Below, piece by piece: positions 1 through 7,606 of a DNA stretch of 64,000 bases. Below the pieces are notes generated by a model. It saw only the letters and a program-made list of their open reading frames with translations. It had not been told where the DNA came from and did no database searches. Each line of letters opens with the position of its first letter. The first letter of the stretch is position 1. The DNA comes from Anderseniella sp963700895 (lineage in GTDB: Bacteria; Pseudomonadota; Alphaproteobacteria; Rhizobiales; Aestuariivirgaceae): NCBI GenBank assembly GCA_963700895.1, contig CAVOZI010000032.1, forward strand, positions 15,606-79,605, written 5' to 3'. Position numbers and translations under genes: made by a program.

Positions 1-1
1 G

Positions 2-866
2 CTGTCGTCGGGCCGGGCCTGCGCCAAGGCGCTGGACGAGGCTGGTTTCCAGGTCTCCATGATCGACGTTCAACCCAACATCATCGAGCAGTTGCGAGCA
101 GGCGCGGCCCGACGTCGCCTTCAATGCGTTGCACGGCAAGTGGGGCGAGGGCGGGCATGTCCAGGCCATTCTTGAGACCCTGAAGATCCCCTACACCCAT
201 TCCGGCGTGCTGGCGTCTGCACTGGCCATGGACAAGCATCTGTGCAAGGCCGCCCTGTCGCGGGTGAAGATGCCGGTGGCCGAAGACGTGCTGGTAACGG
301 TCGAGGAATTGCTCACGTCCGATGTCATGCCGCTGCCGTTCGTGGTCAAGCCGGTGGACGATGGCTCCAGTTTCGGCGTTCACATCGTCGATCGCGGGTC
401 GAACTCGCTGGCCGACACGCTGTCAGCCGAGGGCTGGGCGATGGACGAGCAGGTGATGGTCGAGCGGTTCGTGCCGGGCCGCGAACTGACCTGCGCGGTG
501 ATGGGCAACGTGGCGCTGGGCGTCATCGACATCGTGCCTGCCGTCGGCTTTTACGACTACAAGGCCAAGTACCAGCAGGGTGGCTCGGAGCACATTCTGC
601 CTGCCGACATTCCGCAGCACATTTACCGGCGCGTGCAGCGGCTGGCGCTGGCGGCGCACATGGAGATCGGCTGCAAGGGCGTGTCGCGATCGGATTTCCG
701 CTACAACGATACCGAAAGCAGTGAGGGCGAACTGATCTTCCTCGAGATCAATACCCAGCCGGGCATGACGCCGACATCGCTGGTGCCTGAGATGGCGGCC
801 CACGCCGGGCACAGCTTCTCCGAGCTGGTGACCTGGATGGTCAACGACGCGGGGCTGAACCGATGA
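2..866 (+). CDS. ddl: D-alanine--D-alanine ligase, 5' truncated and apparently frameshifted
   Basis: Cytoplasmic ATP-grasp ligase that makes the D-Ala-D-Ala dipeptide for peptidoglycan. The gene starts left of the window. From base 2 one frame reads SSGRACAKALDEAGF, the usual N-terminal region of Ddl, and continues to about IIEQL near base 94. The family sequence then resumes one frame over as RPDVAFNALHGKWGEGG and runs cleanly to the stop at 866. A single extra base between about 89 and 105 would explain this. The rest carries the expected ATP-grasp features: VVKPVDDGSSFGV, then the C-terminal metal and ATP site LEINTQPGMTP. An intact frame can start only at TTG 129, which would lose the first part of the N-terminal domain. 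Its stop overlaps a possible ATG (ATGA, 863) for ftsQ, as expected in a division cluster. Family assignment is secure; whether the gene is functional is open. Confidence 0.9.
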
Positions 867-923
867 TCGCGGCTGACCCGGAACGGACGATAAGGCGCAT
901 CAAGGCGAGCCCTCTGGCCGCGA

Positions 924-1751
924 TTGCGCGAATTGCGCTGGCTAGCCGGCGAGCATGTTGCGCAACGCCGCAGCACCCGGTTTGCATTCCGTGCCGGCGC
1001 GGTCTCCATGCTGGCATCGGTGATCGGCTACGGTCTGCTGGCAGGCGATCATCTCACCGATCATTCGAGCGGTACGCGGGGGCTGCCGGCGCAGATATCT
1101 TCCTGGTTCGGATATGCAGCCGAGGAAGTGCGCATCCGCGGGCTTGAGCGGATGCCGCCAGAGGCGGTGATGAAGGCGATCGGGGTGAAGCCGGGTGGTT
1201 CGCTGCTGGGTTTCGACGCCAATCATGCAAGGCGCATTCTGCTCAATCTCGACTGGGTGAAGCAGGCGTCGGTGCGGGTGCTGCCACCCAACCGGATCGA
1301 GATCGACGTGGCCGAGCGCCAGCCCTTCGCCATCTGGCAGCGTGACGGGCTTTACTACGTCATCGACCGCGACGGCATGGCCATGGCCAGCTTCGATGCG
1401 CGCAAGTTCACGCAGCTGATCCTGGTTTCTGGTGACGGTGCGCAGGCGGGTGTGTCGGATCTCGTTAACCAACTTGAAGCCTGGCCCGATCTACAGTCAT
1501 CGGTGAAGGCTGCAGCCCGGGTCGGAGATCGCCGCTGGACGCTGTATTTCAGGGGTGGGCGGCGTGCCTTGCTGCCGGAAACCAGCGTCGAGGTGGCGCT
1601 GGCGAGGCTGGCAGACCTGGAGATGCGCCACGGCGTTCTGGCGAGCGGTATCCGCGAGATCGATCTCCGGTTGCCCGGTACGGCGGTTCTGGTGCCGTTC
1701 GAGAACGAGGGTGATGGCAAGCCCGAGCAGGTTGCGGCGCGTCAGCGCTGA
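924..1751 (+). CDS. ftsQ: Cell division protein FtsQ
   Basis: Bitopic inner-membrane divisome protein linking FtsA/FtsZ to the periplasmic FtsBL complex. A transmembrane segment (SMLASVIGYGLLAG, about residues 28-42) is followed by a POTRA domain beginning VRIRGLERMPPEAV, then the FtsQ beta domain with VLPPNRIEIDVAERQP and GIREIDLRLPG. Length (275 aa) is a little short for alphaproteobacteria. The start is uncertain: the open frame allows only TTG at 924, with no good ribosome site. An ATG at 863, overlapping the ddl stop, opens another frame (MIAADPERTIRRIK) that would join this one only by a one-base shift before about base 900. In the FtsQ frame, residues encoded upstream of 924 (ALWPRLREL) look natural, so a lesion here is possible. 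Position between ddl and ftsA supports the call. Confidence 0.9.
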   Translation: MRELRWLAGEHVAQRRSTRFAFRAGAVSMLASVIGYGLLAGDHLTDHSSGTRGLPAQISSWFGYAAEEVRIRGLERMPPEAVMKAIGVKPGGSLLGFDANHARRILLNLDWVKQASVRVLPPNRIEIDVAERQPFAIWQRDGLYYVIDRDGMAMASFDARKFTQLILVSGDGAQAGVSDLVNQLEAWPDLQSSVKAAARVGDRRWTLYFRGGRRALLPETSVEVALARLADLEMRHGVLASGIREIDLRLPGTAVLVPFENEGDGKPEQVAARQR

Positions 1752-1847
1752 GACGGGGGATCGAGACTGGCTGGGCGTGTCGGCGGCAGCCAGTGCGGAT
1801 GGGTTCGGCAGCACCAGGCAGGGGCTGTCTGTTGGTGGGTCAGTAAA

Positions 1848-3170
1848 ATGAAAGTCGTTCCGTTTCCTTCCGGGTCCGCGTCTGGCGGTGCATCGGTTTC
1901 CAGTCCGGCATCTCGGATTGCCGCGCTGGACATCGGCTCCACGAAAATCTGCTGTCTGATCGGCGAGGTGCAGGGCAGCCGTCGCCGCGCGGTTGACGAG
2001 CGGGTGCCGGCGATCCGGATCACTGGCAGCGGTCATTGCCGCGCCGCTGGCCTGCGCGGCGGCAACGTGATCGACGTGGGGGCCGCCGAACAGTCGGTGC
2101 GCACCGCTGTCGAACAGGCCGAACGCATGGCCGGCGTCACCTTGAGCGAGGTTTACCTGAACATTTCCGGCGGCCGGACCCGCAGCGAGCATGCAAGCGG
2201 CAAGGTCACGCTGCCGCTGGGCGTTGTGGACGAAAGCGCCAAGCGGCAGGCCATCATCGACGCCATGGCGAAGGTCAGGCTGGACGGCGCTGCCGTGCTG
2301 CACGTGTCCGTCTCACACTATCGGCTGGACGATGCGCGCGGCATCCACGAGCCGGACGGGATGCATGGGCAGGTGCTTGGCGCGGAGATCAATGTAGTGC
2401 TGGCAGATCCGGGCGCACTGGCGAACCTGAGCATGGTCATGGAACGCTGTCACCTCGACGTGGCGGGATTCGTCGTGTCGCCTTACGCCTCGGCCCGCTC
2501 GGTCCTGCTGGAAGATGAAATGGAACTCGGCGTGGTGCTGGTCGAGTTGGGTGGCGGCACCACCTCATGGGCTGTCTTCAACGAGGGAATGCTTCTGCAT
2601 GCCGGCGCGCTGGGCGTAGGCTCGCATCACGTCACGGCTGATATCGCGCGGGGCCTGAACACTCCAATCGCCCACGCCGAACGCGTCAAGACGCTATGGG
2701 GATCTGCGGTGCCGGCGATGCTGGACGAGCGGGAGCTGATCACCTGTCCGATCCTTGGCGAGACCGGGACCCATGCGGTGAACCGGGTGCCCCGGTCAAT
2801 GATCTGCGGGGTGATCCGGCCGCGCATGGAAGAGATCTTCGAGATGGTGCGGGAACGCATCGACCAGGTGCCGGCGGCGCGGCAGGTGATCCGCAGGGTG
2901 GTGCTGACCGGTGGTGGCAGCCAGCTCAATGGCGTCGAGCAGCTGGCCGCGGAAGTTCTGGGCCGCGGCGTGCGCGTGGCGCGGCCTTACCGCTTCGATG
3001 GATTGCCGGACGCCATGGCGCAGCCCGGCTTCTCGGTGGCGTCGGGACTTTTGCGCTATGGCCTTGCGCCTGACCGTGAGACCGCCAATCTTGGCCAGAT
3101 CATCGCCGGAGCGGGGCACGATGCGGGCTATTTCCGCCGTGTCGGCCAGTGGCTTAAGGAAAGTTTCTGA
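1848..3170 (+). CDS. ftsA: Cell division protein FtsA
   Basis: Actin-like ATPase that tethers FtsZ filaments to the inner membrane and recruits late divisome proteins. The 440-residue product has the actin phosphate-1 motif IAALDIGSTKICCLIG near residue 30, a second nucleotide motif VVLVELGGGTTSWAVF and VVLTGGGSQLNGV before the C terminus. It ends in a short amphipathic stretch (RRVGQWLKESF) matching the FtsA membrane-targeting helix. The ATG at 1848 lies 96 bases after ftsQ. About 140 bases separate its stop from ftsZ, leaving room for an ftsZ promoter. The first 25 residues are Ser/Gly-rich and probably disordered. Confidence 0.96.
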   Translation: MKVVPFPSGSASGGASVSSPASRIAALDIGSTKICCLIGEVQGSRRRAVDERVPAIRITGSGHCRAAGLRGGNVIDVGAAEQSVRTAVEQAERMAGVTLSEVYLNISGGRTRSEHASGKVTLPLGVVDESAKRQAIIDAMAKVRLDGAAVLHVSVSHYRLDDARGIHEPDGMHGQVLGAEINVVLADPGALANLSMVMERCHLDVAGFVVSPYASARSVLLEDEMELGVVLVELGGGTTSWAVFNEGMLLHAGALGVGSHHVTADIARGLNTPIAHAERVKTLWGSAVPAMLDERELITCPILGETGTHAVNRVPRSMICGVIRPRMEEIFEMVRERIDQVPAARQVIRRVVLTGGGSQLNGVEQLAAEVLGRGVRVARPYRFDGLPDAMAQPGFSVASGLLRYGLAPDRETANLGQIIAGAGHDAGYFRRVGQWLKESF

Positions 3171-3240
3171 GCCTCCGTTTCTGGCCGGTAAACGGATTGC
3201 ACCGGAAATGTGCAATTTTTCGCGGTCCGGTAAGGGGTCG

Positions 3241-3255
3241 TTAACCTTTTATTAT
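3241..3255 (+). promoter_or_regulatory. Candidate CtrA binding site upstream of ftsZ
   Basis: The sequence reads TTAA, seven bases, TTAT. The alphaproteobacterial cell-cycle regulator CtrA recognises TTAA-N7-TTAA, so seven of eight half-site bases fit. It lies 55 bases before the ftsZ start, in the AT-rich part of the ftsA-ftsZ spacer. CtrA control of ftsZ is known in Caulobacter; here it is inferred from the motif alone. Confidence 0.4.
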
Positions 3256-3309
3256 CGAATTGGAAACCAGAATGCCGATCAGGGGAACATCCAGATCGGA
3301 CGCCAAATC

Positions 3310-4860
3310 ATGCCAATCAAGCTCACAGTGCCGGATTCAACCGAATTGAAGCCCAGAATCACCGTATTCGGGGTCGGCGGCGCGGGCGGCAACGCCGTCA
3401 ACAACATGATCGAATCGAACCTCGAAGGGGTCGAGTTCGTCGTGGCGAACACCGATGCGCAGGCGATCCTGCAAAGTTCAGCCGAGCGGCGCATCCAGAT
3501 GGGCACCAGCCTGACGCAGGGTCTCGGTGCCGGATCGCACCCGCAGGTCGGCGCAGGGGCTGCCGAAGAGGCGCTGCCGGAAATCATGGATCACCTGGCC
3601 GGGTCGCACATGGTGTTCATCACCGCGGGCATGGGCGGTGGCACCGGTACCGGTGCCGCGCCGGTCATTGCGCGCGTCGCCAAGGAGCAGGGCATCCTGA
3701 CGGTGGGCGTCGTCACCAAGCCGTTCCACTTCGAGGGCCAGCGCCGCATGCTGACGGCGGAGCGCGGCATCGAGCAGCTTGCCAAGCACGTCGATACGCT
3801 GATCGTCATTCCCAACCAGAACCTGTTCCGGGTGGCCAACGAGAAGACCACCTTTGCCGCTGCCTTCGCCATGGCCGACCAGGTTCTTTACTCGGGCGTT
3901 GCCTCGATCACCGAACTGATGACCAAGGACGGCCTGATCAATCTCGACTTCGCCGACGTGCGCGCCATCATGTCCGAGATGGGCAAGGCGATGATGGGCA
4001 CCGGCGAGGCATCCGGCGAGAAGCGTGCCATCGAGGCCGCCGAAGCCGCCATTTCCAACCCGCTGCTCGACGACGTATCGATGCGCGGCGCACGCGGCCT
4101 GCTGATCTCGATTTCCGGCGGTCCCGACCTGACGCTGTACGAAGTGGACGAAGCGGCCACCCGCATCCGCGAAGAGGTTGACCCGGAAGCCAACATCATT
4201 CTCGGCGCCACGTTCGACGAGAAGCTGGAAGGCACGATGCGGGTTTCGGTGGTTGCCACCGGGCTTGCCGAAGAAGCGCTTCAGGGTGCGTCGAGCGCCG
4301 ACGAGGAAGAAACTGAAACCACGACTTATGGCTACTCGATGCCGCGCCCGGCAGTTCGTCCTGCGCCGCTGGCGCCCAAGCCGGTGGCGGCGGCCGTCCA
4401 GACTGAAGACGAACCAGCTGTGATGGAAGCGGAGGAAGAGGCCGAGCCCGAAACCTATCATCATGAGGCTGCAGAAGCTGCGCCTGCGCCCGAGCCGGCG
4501 CCGCGCCCGGTAATGGCGCAGCCGCAACCCCGTCCGCGCATGCCGTCGCATGAAGACTTTCCGCCGATTGCGCGCGAGGCCATGAATCGCGAGCCGAGCA
4601 AGATGGAGCAGGTTGCGCAGGCCGCCACGACCAAACGCAAGGGGCTGCTGGAGCGGCTTGCCAGCGTTGGCCTGGGCGTGCGCCGCGAAGAGGACAAGCC
4701 TGCCGCCCGGCAGCACGAGGAGCCGGTGATGCAGCGCCGCGAAGCGCAACCGGCGCCGCAGTCCAAGGGCAACGTGCATCCGCTGCAGCCGGCCATCGAC
4801 CCGGCGCTGGACGACGACCAGCTGGAAATTCCGGCGTTCCTGCGCCGGCAGTCCAACTGA
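3310..4860 (+). CDS. ftsZ: Cell division protein FtsZ
   Basis: Tubulin-like GTPase that forms the cytokinetic Z ring. The 516-residue protein starts MPIKLTVPDSTELKPR; the open frame extends far upstream, but that part overlaps ftsA in another frame and is not FtsZ-like. GVGGAGGNAVNNM (residues 21-33) and the tubulin signature GGGTGTG (109-115) bind GTP, and NLDFADVRAIM belongs to the core. After about residue 330 comes a long Pro/Ala/Glu-rich linker, then the conserved C-terminal peptide LEIPAFLRRQ that binds FtsA and other partners. Long linkers of this sort are usual in alphaproteobacteria. A rho-independent terminator follows 35 bases after the stop. Confidence 0.97.
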   Translation: MPIKLTVPDSTELKPRITVFGVGGAGGNAVNNMIESNLEGVEFVVANTDAQAILQSSAERRIQMGTSLTQGLGAGSHPQVGAGAAEEALPEIMDHLAGSHMVFITAGMGGGTGTGAAPVIARVAKEQGILTVGVVTKPFHFEGQRRMLTAERGIEQLAKHVDTLIVIPNQNLFRVANEKTTFAAAFAMADQVLYSGVASITELMTKDGLINLDFADVRAIMSEMGKAMMGTGEASGEKRAIEAAEAAISNPLLDDVSMRGARGLLISISGGPDLTLYEVDEAATRIREEVDPEANIILGATFDEKLEGTMRVSVVATGLAEEALQGASSADEEETETTTYGYSMPRPAVRPAPLAPKPVAAAVQTEDEPAVMEAEEEAEPETYHHEAAEAAPAPEPAPRPVMAQPQPRPRMPSHEDFPPIAREAMNREPSKMEQVAQAATTKRKGLLERLASVGLGVRREEDKPAARQHEEPVMQRREAQPAPQSKGNVHPLQPAIDPALDDDQLEIPAFLRRQSN

Positions 4861-4894
4861 TCGCCTTGCTGAGGTCATCAGAAACTTGTGAAGG

Positions 4895-4920
4895 GGCGGG
4901 AGCCAATCCCGCCTCTTTTC
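4895..4920 (+). terminator. Rho-independent terminator after ftsZ
   Basis: A perfect 7-bp stem, GGCGGGA (4895-4901) with TCCCGCC (4907-4913), around a 5-base loop, is followed by TCTTTTC. It separates the division cluster from bamD. Confidence 0.75.
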
Positions 4921-5083
4921 ATTTGGATTGCATTGCGAGCAGTCATATTTCCGCCCGGTTGCTGGATCATTTGAGCATCAGGCGCGTCGGGTCTTCGCTG
5001 GCGGTCAGTGAACGCTTGATCTAGACTGCCGGGGCGTTTAGTCCATTCAACCTGCCGGAACGTGACTGACGGGAGTCTTGCCT

Positions 5084-5974
5084 TTGCCTCAGCTGACCAA
5101 ACTTCGCAGCCTTGCCGTGCTCGGCCTTGCCGGCCTGCTTCTGGCCGGCTGCAGCGGCGGCGCCAGCAGCCTGCTGTCGGGTGACGGTGACGGCTTCGCG
5201 GCCAAGATTTTCGGTTCCGGGGATGCCGTGGCGCCGGACCTTGGCACCGACCCGGACGGTGAGCCGATTGCGCGGATGTACAATGAGGGCGTGAGCGACA
5301 TGCAGGGCGGTCAATACCGGTCGGCAGTCAAGAAGTTCTCCGAAGTTGAACGCCAGCACCCCTATTCCAAGTGGGCCACCAAGGCGATCCTGATGCAGGC
5401 CTATGCGCAGTACCAGCGCAATGCCTACCCGGAGTCCATTGCCGCTGCCGAGCGCTTCATCCAGTTGCATCCGGGCCATCGCGATGCGGCCTATGCGCAA
5501 TACCTGATCGCGCTTTGCCATTATGAACAGATCGGCGACATCCGCCGTGACCCCACAGCGGCACGCAAGTCGCTCGCCGAACTGGAAGAGGTGGCGCGCC
5601 GCTATCCCGGCACCCCATATGCACAGGATGCAGCGGGCAAGGCCAACCTGGCCCGTGATGTGCTGGCCGGCAAGGAAATGGAAGTTGGCCGCTATTACCA
5701 GCGCAAGAAGGCGCACCTTGCCGCCATCAACCGCTACAAGACGGTGGTCGAGAAGTATCAGACCTCGTCGCACACGCCCGAGGCGCTCTACCGGCTGACC
5801 GAGAACTACCTGCAGCTTGGCGTGCGCTCGGAAGCGCAGACGGCGGCCGCCGTGCTCGGCCACAACTACCCCAATTCGCAGTGGTACAAGGATGCGTACT
5901 CACTGCTGCAGGGCGGTGGCCTGAGCCCGCAGGTTGATTCAGGCTCCTGGCTGTCCGGGATCTTTGGCAGCTAG
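5084..5974 (+). CDS. bamD: Outer membrane assembly lipoprotein BamD
   Basis: Lipoprotein subunit of the BAM complex that folds beta-barrel proteins into the outer membrane. The N terminus has a lipoprotein signal with lipobox LLAGC, so the mature protein begins at that Cys about 20 residues in. TPR-type repeats follow, including YRSAVKKFSEVERQHPYSKWA and YPESIAAAERFIQLHPGH, as in BamD/ComL. No ATG fits. TTG 5084 sits eight bases after a GACGGGAG ribosome site, whereas TTG 5078 would be too close. The stop overlaps the convergent aqpS stop by four bases. lpxC, which often precedes bamD in alphaproteobacteria, is not here. Confidence 0.93.
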   Translation: MPQLTKLRSLAVLGLAGLLLAGCSGGASSLLSGDGDGFAAKIFGSGDAVAPDLGTDPDGEPIARMYNEGVSDMQGGQYRSAVKKFSEVERQHPYSKWATKAILMQAYAQYQRNAYPESIAAAERFIQLHPGHRDAAYAQYLIALCHYEQIGDIRRDPTAARKSLAELEEVARRYPGTPYAQDAAGKANLARDVLAGKEMEVGRYYQRKKAHLAAINRYKTVVEKYQTSSHTPEALYRLTENYLQLGVRSEAQTAAAVLGHNYPNSQWYKDAYSLLQGGGLSPQVDSGSWLSGIFGS

Positions 5975-6633
5975 TTCTTCTTCAGCAACCACCCCATGAA
6001 GATCACGGCGCAGGCAGCGCCGAGGCATTCCGCCGTGATGAAGCCGGGCAGGTCCGCCGGGCGGATGCCGGAGAAGGTGTCGGTGAAGCCGCGCGAGATG
6101 GCCACTGCCGGGTTGGCGAACGACGTCGAGGCGGTGAACCAGTAGGCGGCGGTGATGTACAGCCCGACCAGCCAGGCGACGGCTTCGGGCCGGTAGCGGA
6201 TGCCGCCTAGAATCACGGCCATCAGCCCGAACGTGGCCACCCATTCGGCAAACCATTGGGCGCCGCCGGTGCGGATAGTCTGCGAGGCTTGCAGCACGTC
6301 CATTTCAAACATCAGGTGGGCGGCAAAGGTGCCGAGTATGCCGCCGGAAACCTGCGCCACAATGTAGGACAACAGTTCCTTCCAGGGCAGGTCTCGCCGG
6401 ATGGCGAAGCCGAGCGAAACGGCCGGGTTGAAATGGGCGCCGGACAGGGGGCCGAGGATGGTGATCAGCACCACCAGGATGGCGCCGGTCGGGATGGTGT
6501 TGCCGAGCAGCGACACGGCGACGTCATCGGACAGCTTGTCCGCCATGATGCCGGAGCCCACAACGGTGCACACCAGAAGACCGGTGCCCAGCGCCTCGGC
6601 GGCAAGGCGGCGGGGAAGGTCAATGGCGCTCAT
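5971..6633 (-). CDS. aqpS: Aquaporin-family channel AqpS, likely arsenite channel
   Basis: Six-helix major intrinsic protein of 220 residues. Both pore-lining NPA boxes are present: HFNPAVSLG (N69-P70-A71) and FANPAVAISRG (N174-P175-A176). The aromatic/arginine filter region follows the second box. It is the last gene of a three-gene minus-strand operon, arsR-arsC-aqpS, and its start overlaps the arsC stop by four bases. In Sinorhizobium meliloti the equivalent AqpS lets arsenite made by ArsC flow out down its gradient, replacing an active pump. No ArsB or Acr3 pump is seen here, so the same role is inferred. A general small-solute or glycerol channel is the alternative. Confidence 0.88.
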   Translation of the reverse strand: MSAIDLPRRLAAEALGTGLLVCTVVGSGIMADKLSDDVAVSLLGNTIPTGAILVVLITILGPLSGAHFNPAVSLGFAIRRDLPWKELLSYIVAQVSGGILGTFAAHLMFEMDVLQASQTIRTGGAQWFAEWVATFGLMAVILGGIRYRPEAVAWLVGLYITAAYWFTASTSFANPAVAISRGFTDTFSGIRPADLPGFITAECLGAACAVIFMGWLLKKN

Positions 6634-7151
6634 GCGTCGGTCCCTTCATGGATGTCCTTGAGCCGGTTGATCAGACTGAGGCTGTCGATGCTTGCCAGTG
6701 GCAGGTTGATGAAGGCCGAGATGCGGTTGTTCATCAACCGGTAGGTTTCGGCAAAGGCGGCGGCAATCTCGGCGTCGGAGCCTGTTACTGCGGCCGGATC
6801 AGGCACGCCCCAGTGGGCCGTCATCGGCTTGCCTGGCCAGACCGGGCAGACCTCGCCGGCGGCGTTGTCGCAGACGGTAAAGATGAAATCGAGTGCCGGC
6901 GCACCGGGTTGGGCGAATTCGTCCCAACTCTTTGAGCGGAACTGACCGGTCTCATATCCGATTGATTTCAACAGCTTAATGGCATGTGGGTGCGGTTCGC
7001 CCTTGGGCATCGAGCCTGCCGAATACGAGTTGAAGCGGCCCCTGCCCAGCTTGCCGAGGATGGCTTCGGCGAGGATCGAGCGGGCTGAGTTGCCCGTGCA
7101 CAGGAACAGCACGTTGTAGGTCTTGTCATCGGCCATTGGTGAGGAGTCCAT
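6630..7151 (-). CDS. arsC: Arsenate reductase, low-molecular-weight phosphatase type
   Basis: Cytoplasmic reductase turning arsenate into arsenite, of the family related to low-molecular-weight tyrosine phosphatases. The anion-binding loop C-X5-R is CTGNSARS, with Cys18 and Arg24. Further on, FTVCDNAAGEVCPVWPG holds the additional cysteines that shuttle the disulfide, followed by AHWGVPDPA. Length is 173 aa from the ATG at 7151, which overlaps the arsR stop by one base; a second ATG five codons in is also possible. Sandwiched between arsR and aqpS, it makes the substrate that AqpS would release. Confidence 0.93.
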   Translation of the reverse strand: MDSSPMADDKTYNVLFLCTGNSARSILAEAILGKLGRGRFNSYSAGSMPKGEPHPHAIKLLKSIGYETGQFRSKSWDEFAQPGAPALDFIFTVCDNAAGEVCPVWPGKPMTAHWGVPDPAAVTGSDAEIAAAFAETYRLMNNRISAFINLPLASIDSLSLINRLKDIHEGTDA

Positions 7152-7486
7152 CAGCAGGAGTTGCAGGAAACGAGATCAAGCAGGGGCGCGCAGATTTCAC
7201 TGTTGCCCTGACAGCAGTCGTCCATCAGCCAGGCCAGCAGGGTGCGCATGGCGGCGGGTTCGGCCTGGTAGAACATGTTGCGGCCGTCGCGCCGGCCCGA
7301 GATCAGCCCGGTGCGCACCAGGATGGCAAGGTGGCTCGACATGGTGTTCTGCACGATGCCGAGACGTCCGGCGATGTCGCCGGCCGGCAGTTCGCCGGGG
7401 GCTGCCTTGAGCAGCAGGCGGAAGGCGGCCAGCCGGGTCTCGTGGGCCAGCGCGGACAGGGTTTCGATGGCAATTGATTCATCCAT
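7151..7486 (-). CDS. arsR: ArsR-family metalloregulatory repressor
   Basis: Winged-helix repressor of the arsenic operon, released from DNA when it binds arsenite. The 111-residue protein has the ArsR fold with helix-turn-helix roughly at residues 36-60 (DIAGRLGIVQNTMSSHLAIL). It lacks the classical Cys pair of the DNA-recognition helix. Instead cysteines cluster at the C terminus: 91, 92, 99, 108 and 111 (DDCCQGNSEIC, SCNSC). Cys91-Cys92-Cys99 resembles the separately evolved arsenite site of the Acidithiobacillus ferrooxidans ArsR. First gene of arsR-arsC-aqpS, with a promoter-like sequence just upstream. Confidence 0.92.
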   Translation of the reverse strand: MDESIAIETLSALAHETRLAAFRLLLKAAPGELPAGDIAGRLGIVQNTMSSHLAILVRTGLISGRRDGRNMFYQAEPAAMRTLLAWLMDDCCQGNSEICAPLLDLVSCNSC

Positions 7487-7493
7487 AGTTCTC

Positions 7494-7522
7494 GAAATAT
7501 CGATGCATTATGACAGTCGCAA
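7494..7522 (-). promoter_or_regulatory. Candidate arsR promoter with overlapping dyad
   Basis: Reading leftwards on the minus strand, TTGCGA (7522-7517), a 17-base gap and TATTTC (7499-7494) make a plausible vegetative promoter ending eight bases before the arsR ATG. The spacer contains AT-rich partial dyads (ATAATGCATCGATAT) of the sort ArsR proteins bind, so autoregulation is likely. The position and spacing are seen directly; the function is inferred. Confidence 0.4.
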
Positions 7523-7606
7523 TACAGCCGCCGCCAGTTGACCGCACCGGTTGCAAAAACCAAACTCCGGCAGCTTTCCGCCAAACGCACGTCAGGGCCT
7601 CACGCC

